Source: Microbacterium sp. MYb66 (GTDB taxonomy: Bacteria > Actinomycetota > Actinomycetes > Actinomycetales > Microbacteriaceae). Taken from it: DNA of 64,000 bases. Below, one piece after another: positions 54,449 to 63,237 of this stretch. The stretch covers positions 186,001-250,000 of the forward strand of contig NZ_PCOV01000005.1 in assembly GCF_002979435.1 (NCBI RefSeq), given 5' to 3'. The position numbers and the translations under genes were made by a program. The notes beneath the pieces are model-generated. The model worked only from the letters and a program-made list of their open reading frames with translations. It was not told the origin of the DNA and did no database searches. Positions within the stretch are counted from its first letter, which is position 1. Every line of letters begins with the position of its first letter.

Positions 54449-55687
54449 TCAGCCCAGGGCAGCGGCGATCGCGGCGCCCTCCGCCTCGTCGATGCGGTGC
54501 CAGAATGCGATGGCGCGCTGGCGCAGCGCGGGGTCGTTGATCTCGGCGAGCTGCGCCACCACGGTCGCCCGCAGCCGGACGCGCGCTGCGTCGTCGAACA
54601 CCCGGCGCACGAGGTCTCCCGCCTGGCGGAAGTCGTCGTCGGGGTTCCAGGTGCGGGCGCGGCGGGCGAGGTCGTCGTCCCAGCCGCCTTCGGAGGCCGT
54701 GAACGGCGCGGGTGGGCGACGAGCGACGCCGTCCTGCACCCGATGCTGGTGGAAGCGCCAGTAGGCATCGATCCGGGAGAGCAGCATCGGGTCGGGGCTC
54801 GGGCCGATGCCCGGGACGAAGCTCGACGGCGCGAACGCGGCCTGCTCGATCTCCGCGAGCTCATCGTCGGGGTTCCGGTCGAGCACGAGACGGCCGACCT
54901 CGATGAGCGGGTAGTCCGCCTGGGGCCAGACTTTCGTGAGGTCGAAGGCGTTGAACGCGTCGGTGCGGGCATCCTCATAGGGCATCACCTGCACCGAGAG
55001 GGTCCAGGACGGGTGGTCTCCGCGGTCGATCGCAGCGCGCAGATCCGCACGCTGGTGGTCGACCTCGGTGTCGTCGATGCTCTCGGTGTCGCGCTCGGAG
55101 AGGTTCTCGATGCCCTGGTCGGTGCGCAGGTGGTACTTGACCCAGAACCGGGCGCCGGCGTCGTTCACCCATTGGAAGGTGTGCGATCCGAATCCGTCCT
55201 GATGACGCCAGGTGCGGGGGATGCCGCGATCACCGAGCAGCCAGGCGACCTGGTGGGCCGACTCCGGGTGGGTGGTCCAGAAGTCCCACAGCCGGTCGTA
55301 GTCGAAGACCGCGCCGTCCTTGTACATCTTGTGCGCGACGACCAGCGAGGCGAAGGCGGCCTCGTCGCGCAGTAAGAACACGGGGGAGTTGTTGCCGACG
55401 AGGTCGTACTCCCCGTCGGGGGTGAGGAATTTGACCGCGAATCCGCGGAGATCGCGCCAGGCCTCGCGGCTGCCGCGGTATCCGAGGGTCGCCGAGAACC
55501 GCACGACGACGTCGGTGCGGATGCCCGGTCGGAACAGACCCGCGTGGGTGAAGGCGCGCACGTCGCCGGTGGTGTGGAAGAACCCGAGCGCACCCCCGCC
55601 CTTCGAATGACGGATGCGCACGGGGACCGGCCCTGGGGCGGCGGATGGATGGTCGACGCGTCGCGGCGCGGTCCCCGTGCGGCTCAT
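54449..55687 (-). CDS. Haem catalase, short form
   Basis: 412 residues against about 480 or more for ordinary clade-3 catalases. The distal His is present in IRHSKGGG (residue 27), as are the distal Asn region (DLVGNNSPVF) and the proximal Tyr in the SRIDAYWRF block, which also keeps PSPDPMLLSR. It begins close to the catalytic His, so the N-terminal arm that wraps neighbouring subunits is missing, and the C-terminal part is short. It is the last gene of an EamA-DUF427-catalase operon, 4 bp after DUF427. Peroxide removal or a substrate-specific peroxidase-like role are both possible. Confidence 0.85.
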   Translation of the reverse strand: MSRTGTAPRRVDHPSAAPGPVPVRIRHSKGGGALGFFHTTGDVRAFTHAGLFRPGIRTDVVVRFSATLGYRGSREAWRDLRGFAVKFLTPDGEYDLVGNNSPVFLLRDEAAFASLVVAHKMYKDGAVFDYDRLWDFWTTHPESAHQVAWLLGDRGIPRTWRHQDGFGSHTFQWVNDAGARFWVKYHLRTDQGIENLSERDTESIDDTEVDHQRADLRAAIDRGDHPSWTLSVQVMPYEDARTDAFNAFDLTKVWPQADYPLIEVGRLVLDRNPDDELAEIEQAAFAPSSFVPGIGPSPDPMLLSRIDAYWRFHQHRVQDGVARRPPAPFTASEGGWDDDLARRARTWNPDDDFRQAGDLVRRVFDDAARVRLRATVVAQLAEINDPALRQRAIAFWHRIDEAEGAAIAAALG

Positions 55688-55691
55688 CGGG

Positions 55692-56081
55692 TCACGCCCG
55701 CTCGGCGACCGGGCGGATGTCCAGCGCGTCGTAGAAGGCGATGTGCCCGCCGATCGGTGCGAAGGCGCTGATCGGCTCAGGGTACGACCACGCCACCGGG
55801 GCGTCGTCGGCGGAGGAACCCAGGGCCCAGTAGTCGCTCGCGACGCCCTTGAACGGGCAGAAGGTCGTGCCGTCGATCGGTCGCAGACGGGCCAGGGCGA
55901 CGTCTTCGCGCGGGAAGTAGAGCCGCACGGGCACATCGACCTCGTGCAGCTCGATCACCCGCGTGCTCGAGGCGATCCGCTCTGCTCCGCTCCAGACCTC
56001 GACGCGACCTTCGTGTCGTTCGAGGTGCACGAGCCCGTTCGTCGCGATGCCGGGGGCATCGAGGACAGCGGTGTTCGTCAT
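55692..56081 (-). CDS. DUF427 domain protein (second copy)
   Basis: 129 residues, a paralogue of the 48870 protein sharing the blocks YFPREDVALARL, FCPFKGVASDYWAL, VAWSYPEP and GHIAFYDA. The ATG overlaps the EamA stop (ATGA). Two copies in neighbouring operons of one block support a shared but unknown role. Confidence 0.9.
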   Translation of the reverse strand: MTNTAVLDAPGIATNGLVHLERHEGRVEVWSGAERIASSTRVIELHEVDVPVRLYFPREDVALARLRPIDGTTFCPFKGVASDYWALGSSADDAPVAWSYPEPISAFAPIGGHIAFYDALDIRPVAERA

Positions 56082-57112
56082 GTTCCTGCTCCTTGTCTGT
56101 GTGGTGCTGCCGTACGGCCGGAGAGGACCGACCGGTCGCGCGCAGGAAGAGCGGCGACGAGGATGCCGATCAGCGCGAGCGCGCCGCCGAAGACCTTGAT
56201 GGCCTCGACGGGCTCGCCGAGCGCGACGGCGAAGGCGTACCCGAACGCCGGAACGGCACCGGTCGCGGTACCGGCGACCGCCGCGGGCACTCGTTCGGCT
56301 CCGTAGTTGTAGAGGGCCATCGTCGGTCCGGTGACGACGAGGGCGAGGAAGAGGATGCTCGCCCACGCGGGACCCCCCGATGGCCAGGCCGCGGCCCCCG
56401 CCGCCACCTCCCAGACGAGCCACGGGGCGAGGAGCACGGCGCCCCAGAGCGCGGTGGCGGTGGCGAGGACGATCGGGTCGGTGAGTGCCGCGTCCCTCGT
56501 TCCCTCTCCGGTGCGCCGCAGCAGCACCGTGTACAGCGCATAGGAGGCGAGCCCCGCCACGAGCAGAGCAGCGCCGAACCCGAGCTGCACCGCTCCGACC
56601 GAGGCGACCGCGACACCGACGGTCGTCAGCACGAGGCCGGCGGTCACCCGTGCGGTGATCCGCTCCCGGATCACGCGCCAGGCGATCAGGGCGGTGAGCA
56701 CCGGAAGCGACGCCGACATCAGCGAGGCCGTGCCCGCGGTCGACAGCGCGAGTCCCAGATTGCTCGGGAGATAGAACAGGGCGACGCCGGTGACGGCCAG
56801 CACGACGGCGAGCGGCTGTCGAAGGGCGCGCCCGAGAGCGGAGAGGCCGAGATGCGGGCGCAGCACGATGATCAGGACCAGCAGCAGGGGGATCGCCAGC
56901 ACGAGCCGCAGTTCCGAGAGCACGGCGGGCGACGCCGAGATGAGAGCGACGGCACTCAATCCGTAGGTCGTCGACCAGAGCGCGACCGAGACGAAGACCG
57001 CGGCGACCGGCAGCCAGGCGCGCGGGATGCCCCGCCCCGTGGGGGCCGGGTCTTCTGCGCCGTACAGGAACGCTGCATGTGCGGCGGTGAGTGCTGAGCC
57101 GGGGTCGGACAT
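56078..57112 (-). CDS. EamA/DMT-family exporter
   Basis: 344 residues from the ATG at 57112, which has AGGAGGAG 2-3 nt upstream; ten predicted membrane segments in two EamA halves. It has a basic C-terminal tail. First gene of the operon with DUF427 and catalase, divergent from the three monooxygenase genes. It may export a product or excess substrate. Confidence 0.88.
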   Translation of the reverse strand: MSDPGSALTAAHAAFLYGAEDPAPTGRGIPRAWLPVAAVFVSVALWSTTYGLSAVALISASPAVLSELRLVLAIPLLLVLIIVLRPHLGLSALGRALRQPLAVVLAVTGVALFYLPSNLGLALSTAGTASLMSASLPVLTALIAWRVIRERITARVTAGLVLTTVGVAVASVGAVQLGFGAALLVAGLASYALYTVLLRRTGEGTRDAALTDPIVLATATALWGAVLLAPWLVWEVAAGAAAWPSGGPAWASILFLALVVTGPTMALYNYGAERVPAAVAGTATGAVPAFGYAFAVALGEPVEAIKVFGGALALIGILVAALPARDRSVLSGRTAAPHRQGAGT

Positions 57113-57186
57113 CGCTCCTCCTGAGACTGATGACACGCTCATCCAACGTCACGGCGGCGCCCGGCGCGACGAAGGTTCCTCCCGGT

Positions 57187-57199
57187 GACATCACATGTC
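57187..57199. promoter_or_regulatory. Inverted repeat in the EamA/monooxygenase divergent region
   Basis: GACAT-CAC-ATGTC (57187-57199) is a perfect 5-bp inverted repeat in the 179-bp gap between the two divergent operons. It is a candidate regulator site; no regulator gene is adjacent. Confidence 0.4.
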
Positions 57200-57291
57200 G
57201 GCGGATGACGCGGGTCGACGGGTCGTGACGCGTGTTGACGCCGGATGACCGTGCCGCCCGCGGCCCGACTCGCGCGCTCTAACGTGGCGCC

Positions 57292-58326
57292 ATGTCATCC
57301 ACGCACTCGCCCGCCGGCGGCTCCGACTCCCTCCGCATCGGCCTGTTCGCGCACCTCGCCGATCATCGGGGCGCGGTCGAGCAGACCTACCTCGACCACC
57401 TCGATCTCTTCGTGCATGCCGAGGCCCTCGGCGTGGAGTCGGCCTGGGTGCGCCAATTCCACCTGGCGAGGCCGGATGCGGGGCGTCTCGGCGGTCTGCC
57501 GTCGCCGTTCGTGTTCCTGGGGGCGCTCGCCGCCCGCACCACCCGCCTGCGTCTGGGCACGGCGGCGATCACGCTCCCGCTCGAGCAGGTGCTGCGGGTC
57601 GCGGAGGATGCCGCGGTGCTCGACGCCATCAGCGACGGCCGGGTCGAGCTCGGTCTCGCCAACGGAGGGCAGCCGCAGACGGCATCCGCGTTCGGGATCC
57701 CGCACATCGACGACCGCACGCAGAGCCGGCGGGCGTACCTGGAAGCGGTCGATCGCCTCACCGCAGCGCTGCGCGGGAGCCCGGTGACCGACGACGGGGA
57801 GGTGCTCGCGCCGGCGCGCCCACAGGTGGCGGACCGGGTGTGGCATGCGACCCTCACGGCGCAGAGCGCTTTCGAGACGGGTCAGCGCGGCGAGGGCGTG
57901 CTGATCGGCACGACGCAGGTCGTTCCCGCAGAGGTGTCGGCCGAGGCGTACCACCGCGGACTCGCCGAGGGAGTGGCGCCGCGTCTCGGCCTGTCGACCT
58001 GGATCTTCCCCGGCGCCAGTCGCGAGGAGGCACTCGCCCGCGCGGAGGACGGTCTGGTCGAGAAGTGGAACTGGGCGCGGGACTTCCTGCCCAGGGCCGA
58101 CTCGACCGCGCAGATCGCGCAGCATCTCAACCTGCACTACGGCACGGCCGACGACATCGCCGCCTCCATCGCGGAGCACCCCGCGTTCGCCTACACGACC
58201 CAGTTGCAGCTGCAGCTCGACGGGCTCTACCGTTCCCTCCCGGAGCAGAAGGATGCGCTCGAGCTGTTCACGACCGAGGTCGTCCCGACCCTGCACCGTG
58301 CGTCCCGCGTCGAGGCGGCCGCATGA
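57292..58326 (+). CDS. Luciferase-like flavin-dependent monooxygenase (first of three)
   Basis: 344 residues of the bacterial-luciferase TIM-barrel fold: LRIGLFAHLADHRG at the start, SPFVFLGALAARTTRLRLGTAAITLP and DGRVELGLANGG. It uses reduced flavin and O2 to oxidise a small organic substrate. The ATG is 6 nt after TAACGT (57280-57285), so it is probably leaderless. Its stop overlaps the next start by ATGA, tying the three monooxygenases in one operon. It belongs to a different subfamily from the next two. Confidence 0.9.
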   Translation: MSSTHSPAGGSDSLRIGLFAHLADHRGAVEQTYLDHLDLFVHAEALGVESAWVRQFHLARPDAGRLGGLPSPFVFLGALAARTTRLRLGTAAITLPLEQVLRVAEDAAVLDAISDGRVELGLANGGQPQTASAFGIPHIDDRTQSRRAYLEAVDRLTAALRGSPVTDDGEVLAPARPQVADRVWHATLTAQSAFETGQRGEGVLIGTTQVVPAEVSAEAYHRGLAEGVAPRLGLSTWIFPGASREEALARAEDGLVEKWNWARDFLPRADSTAQIAQHLNLHYGTADDIAASIAEHPAFAYTTQLQLQLDGLYRSLPEQKDALELFTTEVVPTLHRASRVEAAA

Positions 58327-59651
58327 GTCGCGCGCCGCTCGTCTTCGCCGCGGGCGTCTTCTACCCCGGCGGCGAGCACATCACGGGCTGGCGCGGTGCG
58401 AGCGCCGAGCCGCACTCCTACCTCGACCTGGACTACTGGACCCGGTTCGCGCAGACGGCGGAGGCCGGGCGGTTCGCGACGCTGTTCCTCGCCGACGAGC
58501 TGTACGTCTGGGACCGCTTCCGCTCCGGCATCGACCACGGCACCAACGTGCGCCTCGAGCCGTTCACACTGCTGAGCGCCCTGTCGCAGCGGACGACGCG
58601 CATCGGACTCGCTGCGACGGTCTCGACCACGTACAACGAGCCGTACCACGTGGCCAGGAAGCTCGCGTCCCTCGACCACCTCAGCGGCGGGCGCGCGGCG
58701 TGGAACCTGGTCACCAGTGCGAGCGACGAGGAGGCCAGGAACTTCGGGCGGGATGCGCATCTCGAACACGGCATCCGGTACGAGCGGGGTGCGGAGTTCG
58801 TCGACGTCGTGAACGGGCTGTGGGACGGCTGGGACGACGACGCCTTCCTGTTCGACAAGGCATCCGGCCGCTTCGCCGATCGGTCGAAGCTGCACCTGCT
58901 CGAGCATCGCGGCCCGCACTTCTCCGTGCGAGGACCGCTCAACATCCCGCGGCCCGTGCAGGGGCATCCTCCGCTGTTCCAGGCCGGGGCGTCGGAGGCC
59001 GGACGCGCACTCGCGGGGCGGACGGCGGATGCCGTGTTCACACTCGGCGGCGGCACGCTCGAATCCGCCAGAGACCTGTACTCCGACTACAAGCGGCGTG
59101 CCCTCGCCGCGGGGAGAGGCGCGGACGACCTGAAGGTGCTGCCCTGGTTCTCGCCCATCATCGGCGACACCGAGGCGGATGCGGAGGAGCGCTTCCGCGA
59201 GCTCGCCGAACTCACTCCGGAGCGTGTGCAGGTCGACCTGCTCGCGCACTACCTCGGCGTCGACCTGGGGGAGCGCGACGTCGACGAGCCGTTCACGTTC
59301 GACTTCGACGTCGACGGCTTCAACCAGTCGAAGTCGGGCTATCAGGCGATCGCGGATCTGCTCGCACGGCGCCCTTACACCCTGCGAGAGCTGGCCTGGG
59401 AGGTGCTGCGCCGCAGGTTCACGGTCGGCACCCCCGATTCCCTCGCCGCGCACCTCATCGAGCGCTACGAGCAGGGGGCGGCCGACGGCTTCATCCTGAT
59501 GGCGCCCACCCTGCCCGACACGCTCACGCGGTTCGTCGAGCACATCGTGCCGCGGCTCACCGATCGCGGCATCTATCCCGCCGAGTACGCCGGCAGCACG
59601 CTGCGCGAGAACCTCGGACTCGCCCGCCCCGCCGGAAGGTATGCCGCATGA
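58323..59651 (+). CDS. NtaA/SnaA/DszA-family FMN-dependent monooxygenase (second of three)
   Basis: 442 residues, the length and motifs of the NtaA/DszA/DmoA group: YPGGEHITGWRGASAEPHSY, EPFTLLSALSQRTTRIGLAAT, NEPYHVARKLASLDHLSGGR and AWNLVTSASDEEARNFG. Known members oxidise nitrilotriacetate, dimethyl sulfide or dibenzothiophene sulfone with FMNH2 from a separate reductase. No flavin reductase is in the operon. Confidence 0.93.
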   Translation: MSRAPLVFAAGVFYPGGEHITGWRGASAEPHSYLDLDYWTRFAQTAEAGRFATLFLADELYVWDRFRSGIDHGTNVRLEPFTLLSALSQRTTRIGLAATVSTTYNEPYHVARKLASLDHLSGGRAAWNLVTSASDEEARNFGRDAHLEHGIRYERGAEFVDVVNGLWDGWDDDAFLFDKASGRFADRSKLHLLEHRGPHFSVRGPLNIPRPVQGHPPLFQAGASEAGRALAGRTADAVFTLGGGTLESARDLYSDYKRRALAAGRGADDLKVLPWFSPIIGDTEADAEERFRELAELTPERVQVDLLAHYLGVDLGERDVDEPFTFDFDVDGFNQSKSGYQAIADLLARRPYTLRELAWEVLRRRFTVGTPDSLAAHLIERYEQGAADGFILMAPTLPDTLTRFVEHIVPRLTDRGIYPAEYAGSTLRENLGLARPAGRYAA

Positions 59652-61015
59652 CCCGCCGTCTGCTCCTCGGAGCCTTCCTCTTCCACCCCGGCGGCTCGCA
59701 TGTGTCGGGATGGCGCCACGAGTCCGCCGAGCCTCATCGCCACGTCGACATCGACTACTACGCCGACTTCGCCGCGACCGCCGAGCGCGGGGTGTTCGAC
59801 ACGATCTTCCTCGCGGACGGCCTCTACTTCTGGGACCGCTTCCCCTCCGGCGTCGACCACTACGGTCAGACCCGCCTCGAACCGCTGACCCTGCTCTCCG
59901 CCCTCGCGGCCCGCACACGCCACATCGGCCTCGCCGCGACCATCTCGACCAGCTACAACGAGCCGTACCACGTGGCCCGCGCCCTCGCCTCGCTCGACCA
60001 CATCAGCGGTGGCCGTGCCGCATGGAACCTGGTGACCTCGCGCTACGACGAGGAGGCGCGCAACTTCGGCGGCGACGGCCACCTCGACCACGCGCTGCGC
60101 TACGAGCGGGGAGCCGAGTTCGTCGACCTCGTGCAGCAGTTGTGGGACAGCTGGGCCGACGACGCGATCCTCGCCGATCGTGAGAGCGGGCTGTTCGCCG
60201 ACGCCGAGAAACTTCAGGTGGCCGATCACCGGGGGGAGCACTTCGCGGTGCGCGGACCGCTCAACATCTCCCGGCCTCCGCAGGGGTACCCGGTGCTGTT
60301 CCAGGCCGGGGGATCGGATGCCGGGCAGGAGCTGGCCGCCGCGACCGCGGATGCCGTGTTCGCCCGAGCCCTGCCCCTCGCCGAGGCGCAGCGGTTCTAC
60401 TCCGGGCTCAAGGAGCGCGTCGTCGCGCACGGCCGGGACGCCGACGATCTGGCCATCCTCCCGCAGCTGCGACCCGTCGTGGCACCCACCGCGGCGGAGG
60501 CGCACGACCGCGCGGCCGGCATCCTCGATTCCACCCCCGACGCGATCATCGTCGAGGATGTGGCGCACTCGATCGGACAGTCGCTTCCCGATGCTCCGGA
60601 TGCCGTGATCGTCCTCGATCCCGACACGGACATCGCGAACGAGTCGCGGTCGCCCAACCGGCGGCTGGCGCGGCTGCAGGCGGGGGAGCGGCTGACACCC
60701 CGCGAGCTCTACGCGCAGTCGTTCCGGGAATCGGTCACGGTCGGCACGCCGACGCAGATCGCCGATGAGGTGCAGGAGCGGTTCGAGTCCGGAGCAGCAG
60801 ACGGGTTCGTCGTGCAGGCTCTCACGCAGCCCTCCGGGTTCCGCGAGTTCGTCGACCTGGTGGTGCCCGAGCTCCAGCGCCGCGGACTCACCCGCACCGC
60901 GTACGAGGAGGACACGCTGCGGGAACGGCTCGGCCTTCCCCGCCCGGCCGGCAGGGTGCCGGTGGGTGTGGGTGTGGGTGCGGGTGTGGGGGCGGGGTCG
61001 GCGCGGCATCCGTAG
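59648..61015 (+). CDS. NtaA/SnaA/DszA-family FMN-dependent monooxygenase (third of three)
   Basis: 455 residues, paralogous to the 58323 protein (GGSHVSGWRHESAEPHRHVD, NEPYHVARALASLDHISGGR, AWNLVTSRYDEEARNFGG). ATGA overlap joins it to the second copy. The C-terminus ends in a Gly-Val-Gly-Ala tail encoded by a GGGTGT/GGGTGC repeat (60960-60992). Two neighbouring members of the same family probably act in sequence or on related substrates. Confidence 0.93.
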   Translation: MTRRLLLGAFLFHPGGSHVSGWRHESAEPHRHVDIDYYADFAATAERGVFDTIFLADGLYFWDRFPSGVDHYGQTRLEPLTLLSALAARTRHIGLAATISTSYNEPYHVARALASLDHISGGRAAWNLVTSRYDEEARNFGGDGHLDHALRYERGAEFVDLVQQLWDSWADDAILADRESGLFADAEKLQVADHRGEHFAVRGPLNISRPPQGYPVLFQAGGSDAGQELAAATADAVFARALPLAEAQRFYSGLKERVVAHGRDADDLAILPQLRPVVAPTAAEAHDRAAGILDSTPDAIIVEDVAHSIGQSLPDAPDAVIVLDPDTDIANESRSPNRRLARLQAGERLTPRELYAQSFRESVTVGTPTQIADEVQERFESGAADGFVVQALTQPSGFREFVDLVVPELQRRGLTRTAYEEDTLRERLGLPRPAGRVPVGVGVGAGVGAGSARHP

Positions 61016-61039
61016 TCCTCGAACCGGTACCGTGGGGGC

Positions 61040-62305
61040 ATGATCCCGGCTGTCCGCACCTTCGGGCGCCTCCTCGCGCGGCACGGCGTCGCCCTCGCGG
61101 CGTGGTATCTCGCCGGCGAGGCCGTGCACGAGGTCCTCGTGCAGCTCGCGGGTTTCGTCGGCGGACTCACCACCCTCGGCGGGCTGCTGCTCCTGCCGCT
61201 CGCGGTGGCCGCGCGCCTGGTGTCGTACGTCGCCATGTACCTCACGGTGCAGCGGTCACTGCCGCACAGCGCCTCCGGTCATCGACCGGGCTACCGGCAG
61301 TTCGCACAGACCACGCTGGTGGCCATCCTGCCGTTCTTCGCGTTCTATGCCGCCTGGGGAATGCTCGACGTCGACATCAAGGCGTTCTTCAACATCGCGA
61401 GCAGCATCGCCCTTCGCGACACCGGATACGATGCCGCCCAGCTCGGCGATCGCGGCGGTCTCATCGCCGTGGGCGTGCTGCCGGTCGCGGTGCTGGTCAT
61501 CGCGCTCGCCGTGCGCGTGCTCCTGGCCCGGATCGGCGGGCGCCTGCCGTCGTGGACGCTCGCGCTCGCCGCGTACGCCGAGGTGGTCTGGACCTTCATG
61601 CTCTTCACGCTGGTGGGCCAGTGGTGGGCGAACGCGAAGGAGTGGATCGCCGATCGGGCGGGCGTCGCCTGGGTCGAGGGCATCGGCGACTGGTTCGGCG
61701 CCAACGTGCTCCCGGTGGCCACGCTGTGGGAGACGGTGCTCTGGCTGGTCGGCCTGGTCGTCGCCGCGGTCGTCGTGCCCGCGGCGTGGTTGACCGTGGC
61801 CGGCGTCATCTACGGCACGACGTTCGACGCCACCCCGGCCGTGCTCGGCCGTCTCGAGCAGGCGCCCCGAGGAGCGGTGTCGAATCTCGTGCGAAGCCTC
61901 GCGCTCCGCCTGGAGGGTCTGTGGGCCGCGCTGGCTCTGATCTGGCGCGGTGGCCCCGTCGTGTTCGGCTGCACGGCCTTGGCCTACGCGGTGTGGTCGT
62001 GGGCCGAGCAGGTGGGCTCGCGGGGCCTGCTGCAGCTCGTCGGCGCGCACGACACCGCGTTCTGGTCGGCTTTCCTGCCGCTCCTCCTCGTGGCCGTGGC
62101 CGCCGTGGCCGAGCCGCTGCGGGTCGCGATCGTGGCGACCGCCTTCGACACCGTCGTCGGCCGTCCGGAAGCGCGGATGGGCACCCGTGAATCAGGGTTC
62201 GACGGGGAAGCGCGCGATCTCGTCGGTGCCGGGGACGTCGAGCGCGAACGGCCCCTCGGCATCATCGGGGAGCAGGAACACCGCCAGGATGGCGTAGGAG
62301 CCTGA
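61040..62305 (+). CDS. Polytopic membrane protein, unknown function
   Basis: 421 residues with about eight hydrophobic segments and no recognised family. The ATG is 6 nt after TACCGT (61028-61033), a likely leaderless start. The last 38 codons lie antisense to the 3' end of the convergent gene at 62192, a 114-bp overlap, and that tail is hydrophilic. It faces an operon of three membrane-anchored proteins and may work with them in the envelope. Confidence 0.75.
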   Translation: MIPAVRTFGRLLARHGVALAAWYLAGEAVHEVLVQLAGFVGGLTTLGGLLLLPLAVAARLVSYVAMYLTVQRSLPHSASGHRPGYRQFAQTTLVAILPFFAFYAAWGMLDVDIKAFFNIASSIALRDTGYDAAQLGDRGGLIAVGVLPVAVLVIALAVRVLLARIGGRLPSWTLALAAYAEVVWTFMLFTLVGQWWANAKEWIADRAGVAWVEGIGDWFGANVLPVATLWETVLWLVGLVVAAVVVPAAWLTVAGVIYGTTFDATPAVLGRLEQAPRGAVSNLVRSLALRLEGLWAALALIWRGGPVVFGCTALAYAVWSWAEQVGSRGLLQLVGAHDTAFWSAFLPLLLVAVAAVAEPLRVAIVATAFDTVVGRPEARMGTRESGFDGEARDLVGAGDVERERPLGIIGEQEHRQDGVGA

Positions 62306-62677
62306 CTCCTCCTGGCAGGTCGACTCGCCCTCGTCGTAGGGCACATCGAGCGCGGACCGTGCGTTGGTCCAGACGCGCGAGCCTTCGACCTCGGCGAGGG
62401 TGAACATCCCGCACCGGGAGGCATCGACCGCCGCCCGCGCGTCGATCCGGATGCTGAGGGTCCGGGAGCCCGTCGGCGCCTCGAACTCGTCCCAGCGGGC
62501 GGAGTCGAGGCGGAGGGTCTGCCCGGCCATTTCGGCTCTCCCGTCTTCCGCCTCCTGCACCGGCGTGCTCCGGGGCGCGGCGGGGAGCACGTCGTACCAG
62601 ACGTGCACGGCGATCGCGGCCGCCATCGCCACGACGAGCGCCACCAGCGCGAACCGCTGTCTCCGCCACCAGGTCAT
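62192..62677 (-). CDS. Membrane-anchored extracytoplasmic protein, unknown function
   Basis: 161 residues: one N-terminal membrane segment (about 9-28) followed by an acidic exported domain with two Cys (about residues 90 and 126). The ATG shares ATGA with the gene before it. Third gene of a run of three similarly built proteins. Confidence 0.75.
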   Translation of the reverse strand: MTWWRRQRFALVALVVAMAAAIAVHVWYDVLPAAPRSTPVQEAEDGRAEMAGQTLRLDSARWDEFEAPTGSRTLSIRIDARAAVDASRCGMFTLAEVEGSRVWTNARSALDVPYDEGESTCQEESGSYAILAVFLLPDDAEGPFALDVPGTDEIARFPVEP

Positions 62678-63237
62678 GGCGCCCCCAGCCGGGGCGCATC
62701 GAGCTCCCTGTCGGGCGCCTGCGGCAGCTCGTCGAAGGAGAGGGGGAAGGCGATGACGTCGTCGAGATGCGGCGTCGGGTACTCGCCGGTGAGGCGCAGC
62801 TCTCCGCCCCCGGTCCGCAGACCCTCCGGAAGCTCGAACGCCAGCGTCCCGACGGTGTCGGTGCCCACGCGCAGGTCTGCCCGGAGCAGCGATGTCGGCG
62901 GTCGCTCGCTCGCCAGGAACACTCGCCCGTCGATCACGAGGCTGGCGACGCCGATCGCGGCATCCACCTCGGTCGTCGGCGCGGACACGGCGAGCTCGAT
63001 CACGAGCCAGTTCCCTTCGGCCTCCCACTCGTCCGCGACCGTCAGACGGTCGGCGAACGAGGCGTCCTGCACCGCGGCGACGAGGGTGCGGGACGTCGCC
63101 GTGTCGTCTATCGCCGCCCTCACGAGGAATGGATCGGTGAGCGCGTCTTCGGGCGGCGTGACCGCCGTCACCACGCCGGCCGTGAGCACGAGCGCGACGC
63201 CGCCGACCCAGGGAACCCACCGGCCGCGCGCGCTCAC
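62674..63237 (-). CDS. Membrane-anchored extracytoplasmic protein, unknown function
   Basis: 187 residues from the GTG at 63237, which overlaps the preceding stop (GTGA). One membrane segment near the N-terminus (WVPWVGGVALVLTAGVVTAV), then a beta-rich acidic domain. It is coupled to genes on both sides. No family is recognised. Confidence 0.77.
   Translation of the reverse strand: MSARGRWVPWVGGVALVLTAGVVTAVTPPEDALTDPFLVRAAIDDTATSRTLVAAVQDASFADRLTVADEWEAEGNWLVIELAVSAPTTEVDAAIGVASLVIDGRVFLASERPPTSLLRADLRVGTDTVGTLAFELPEGLRTGGGELRLTGEYPTPHLDDVIAFPLSFDELPQAPDRELDAPRLGAP

Noticed and set aside
60960..60992. GGGTGT-type repeat as a regulatory or phase-variable element
   Set aside because: Six-base unit within the coding tail; it encodes a Gly/Val linker and would not shift the frame.
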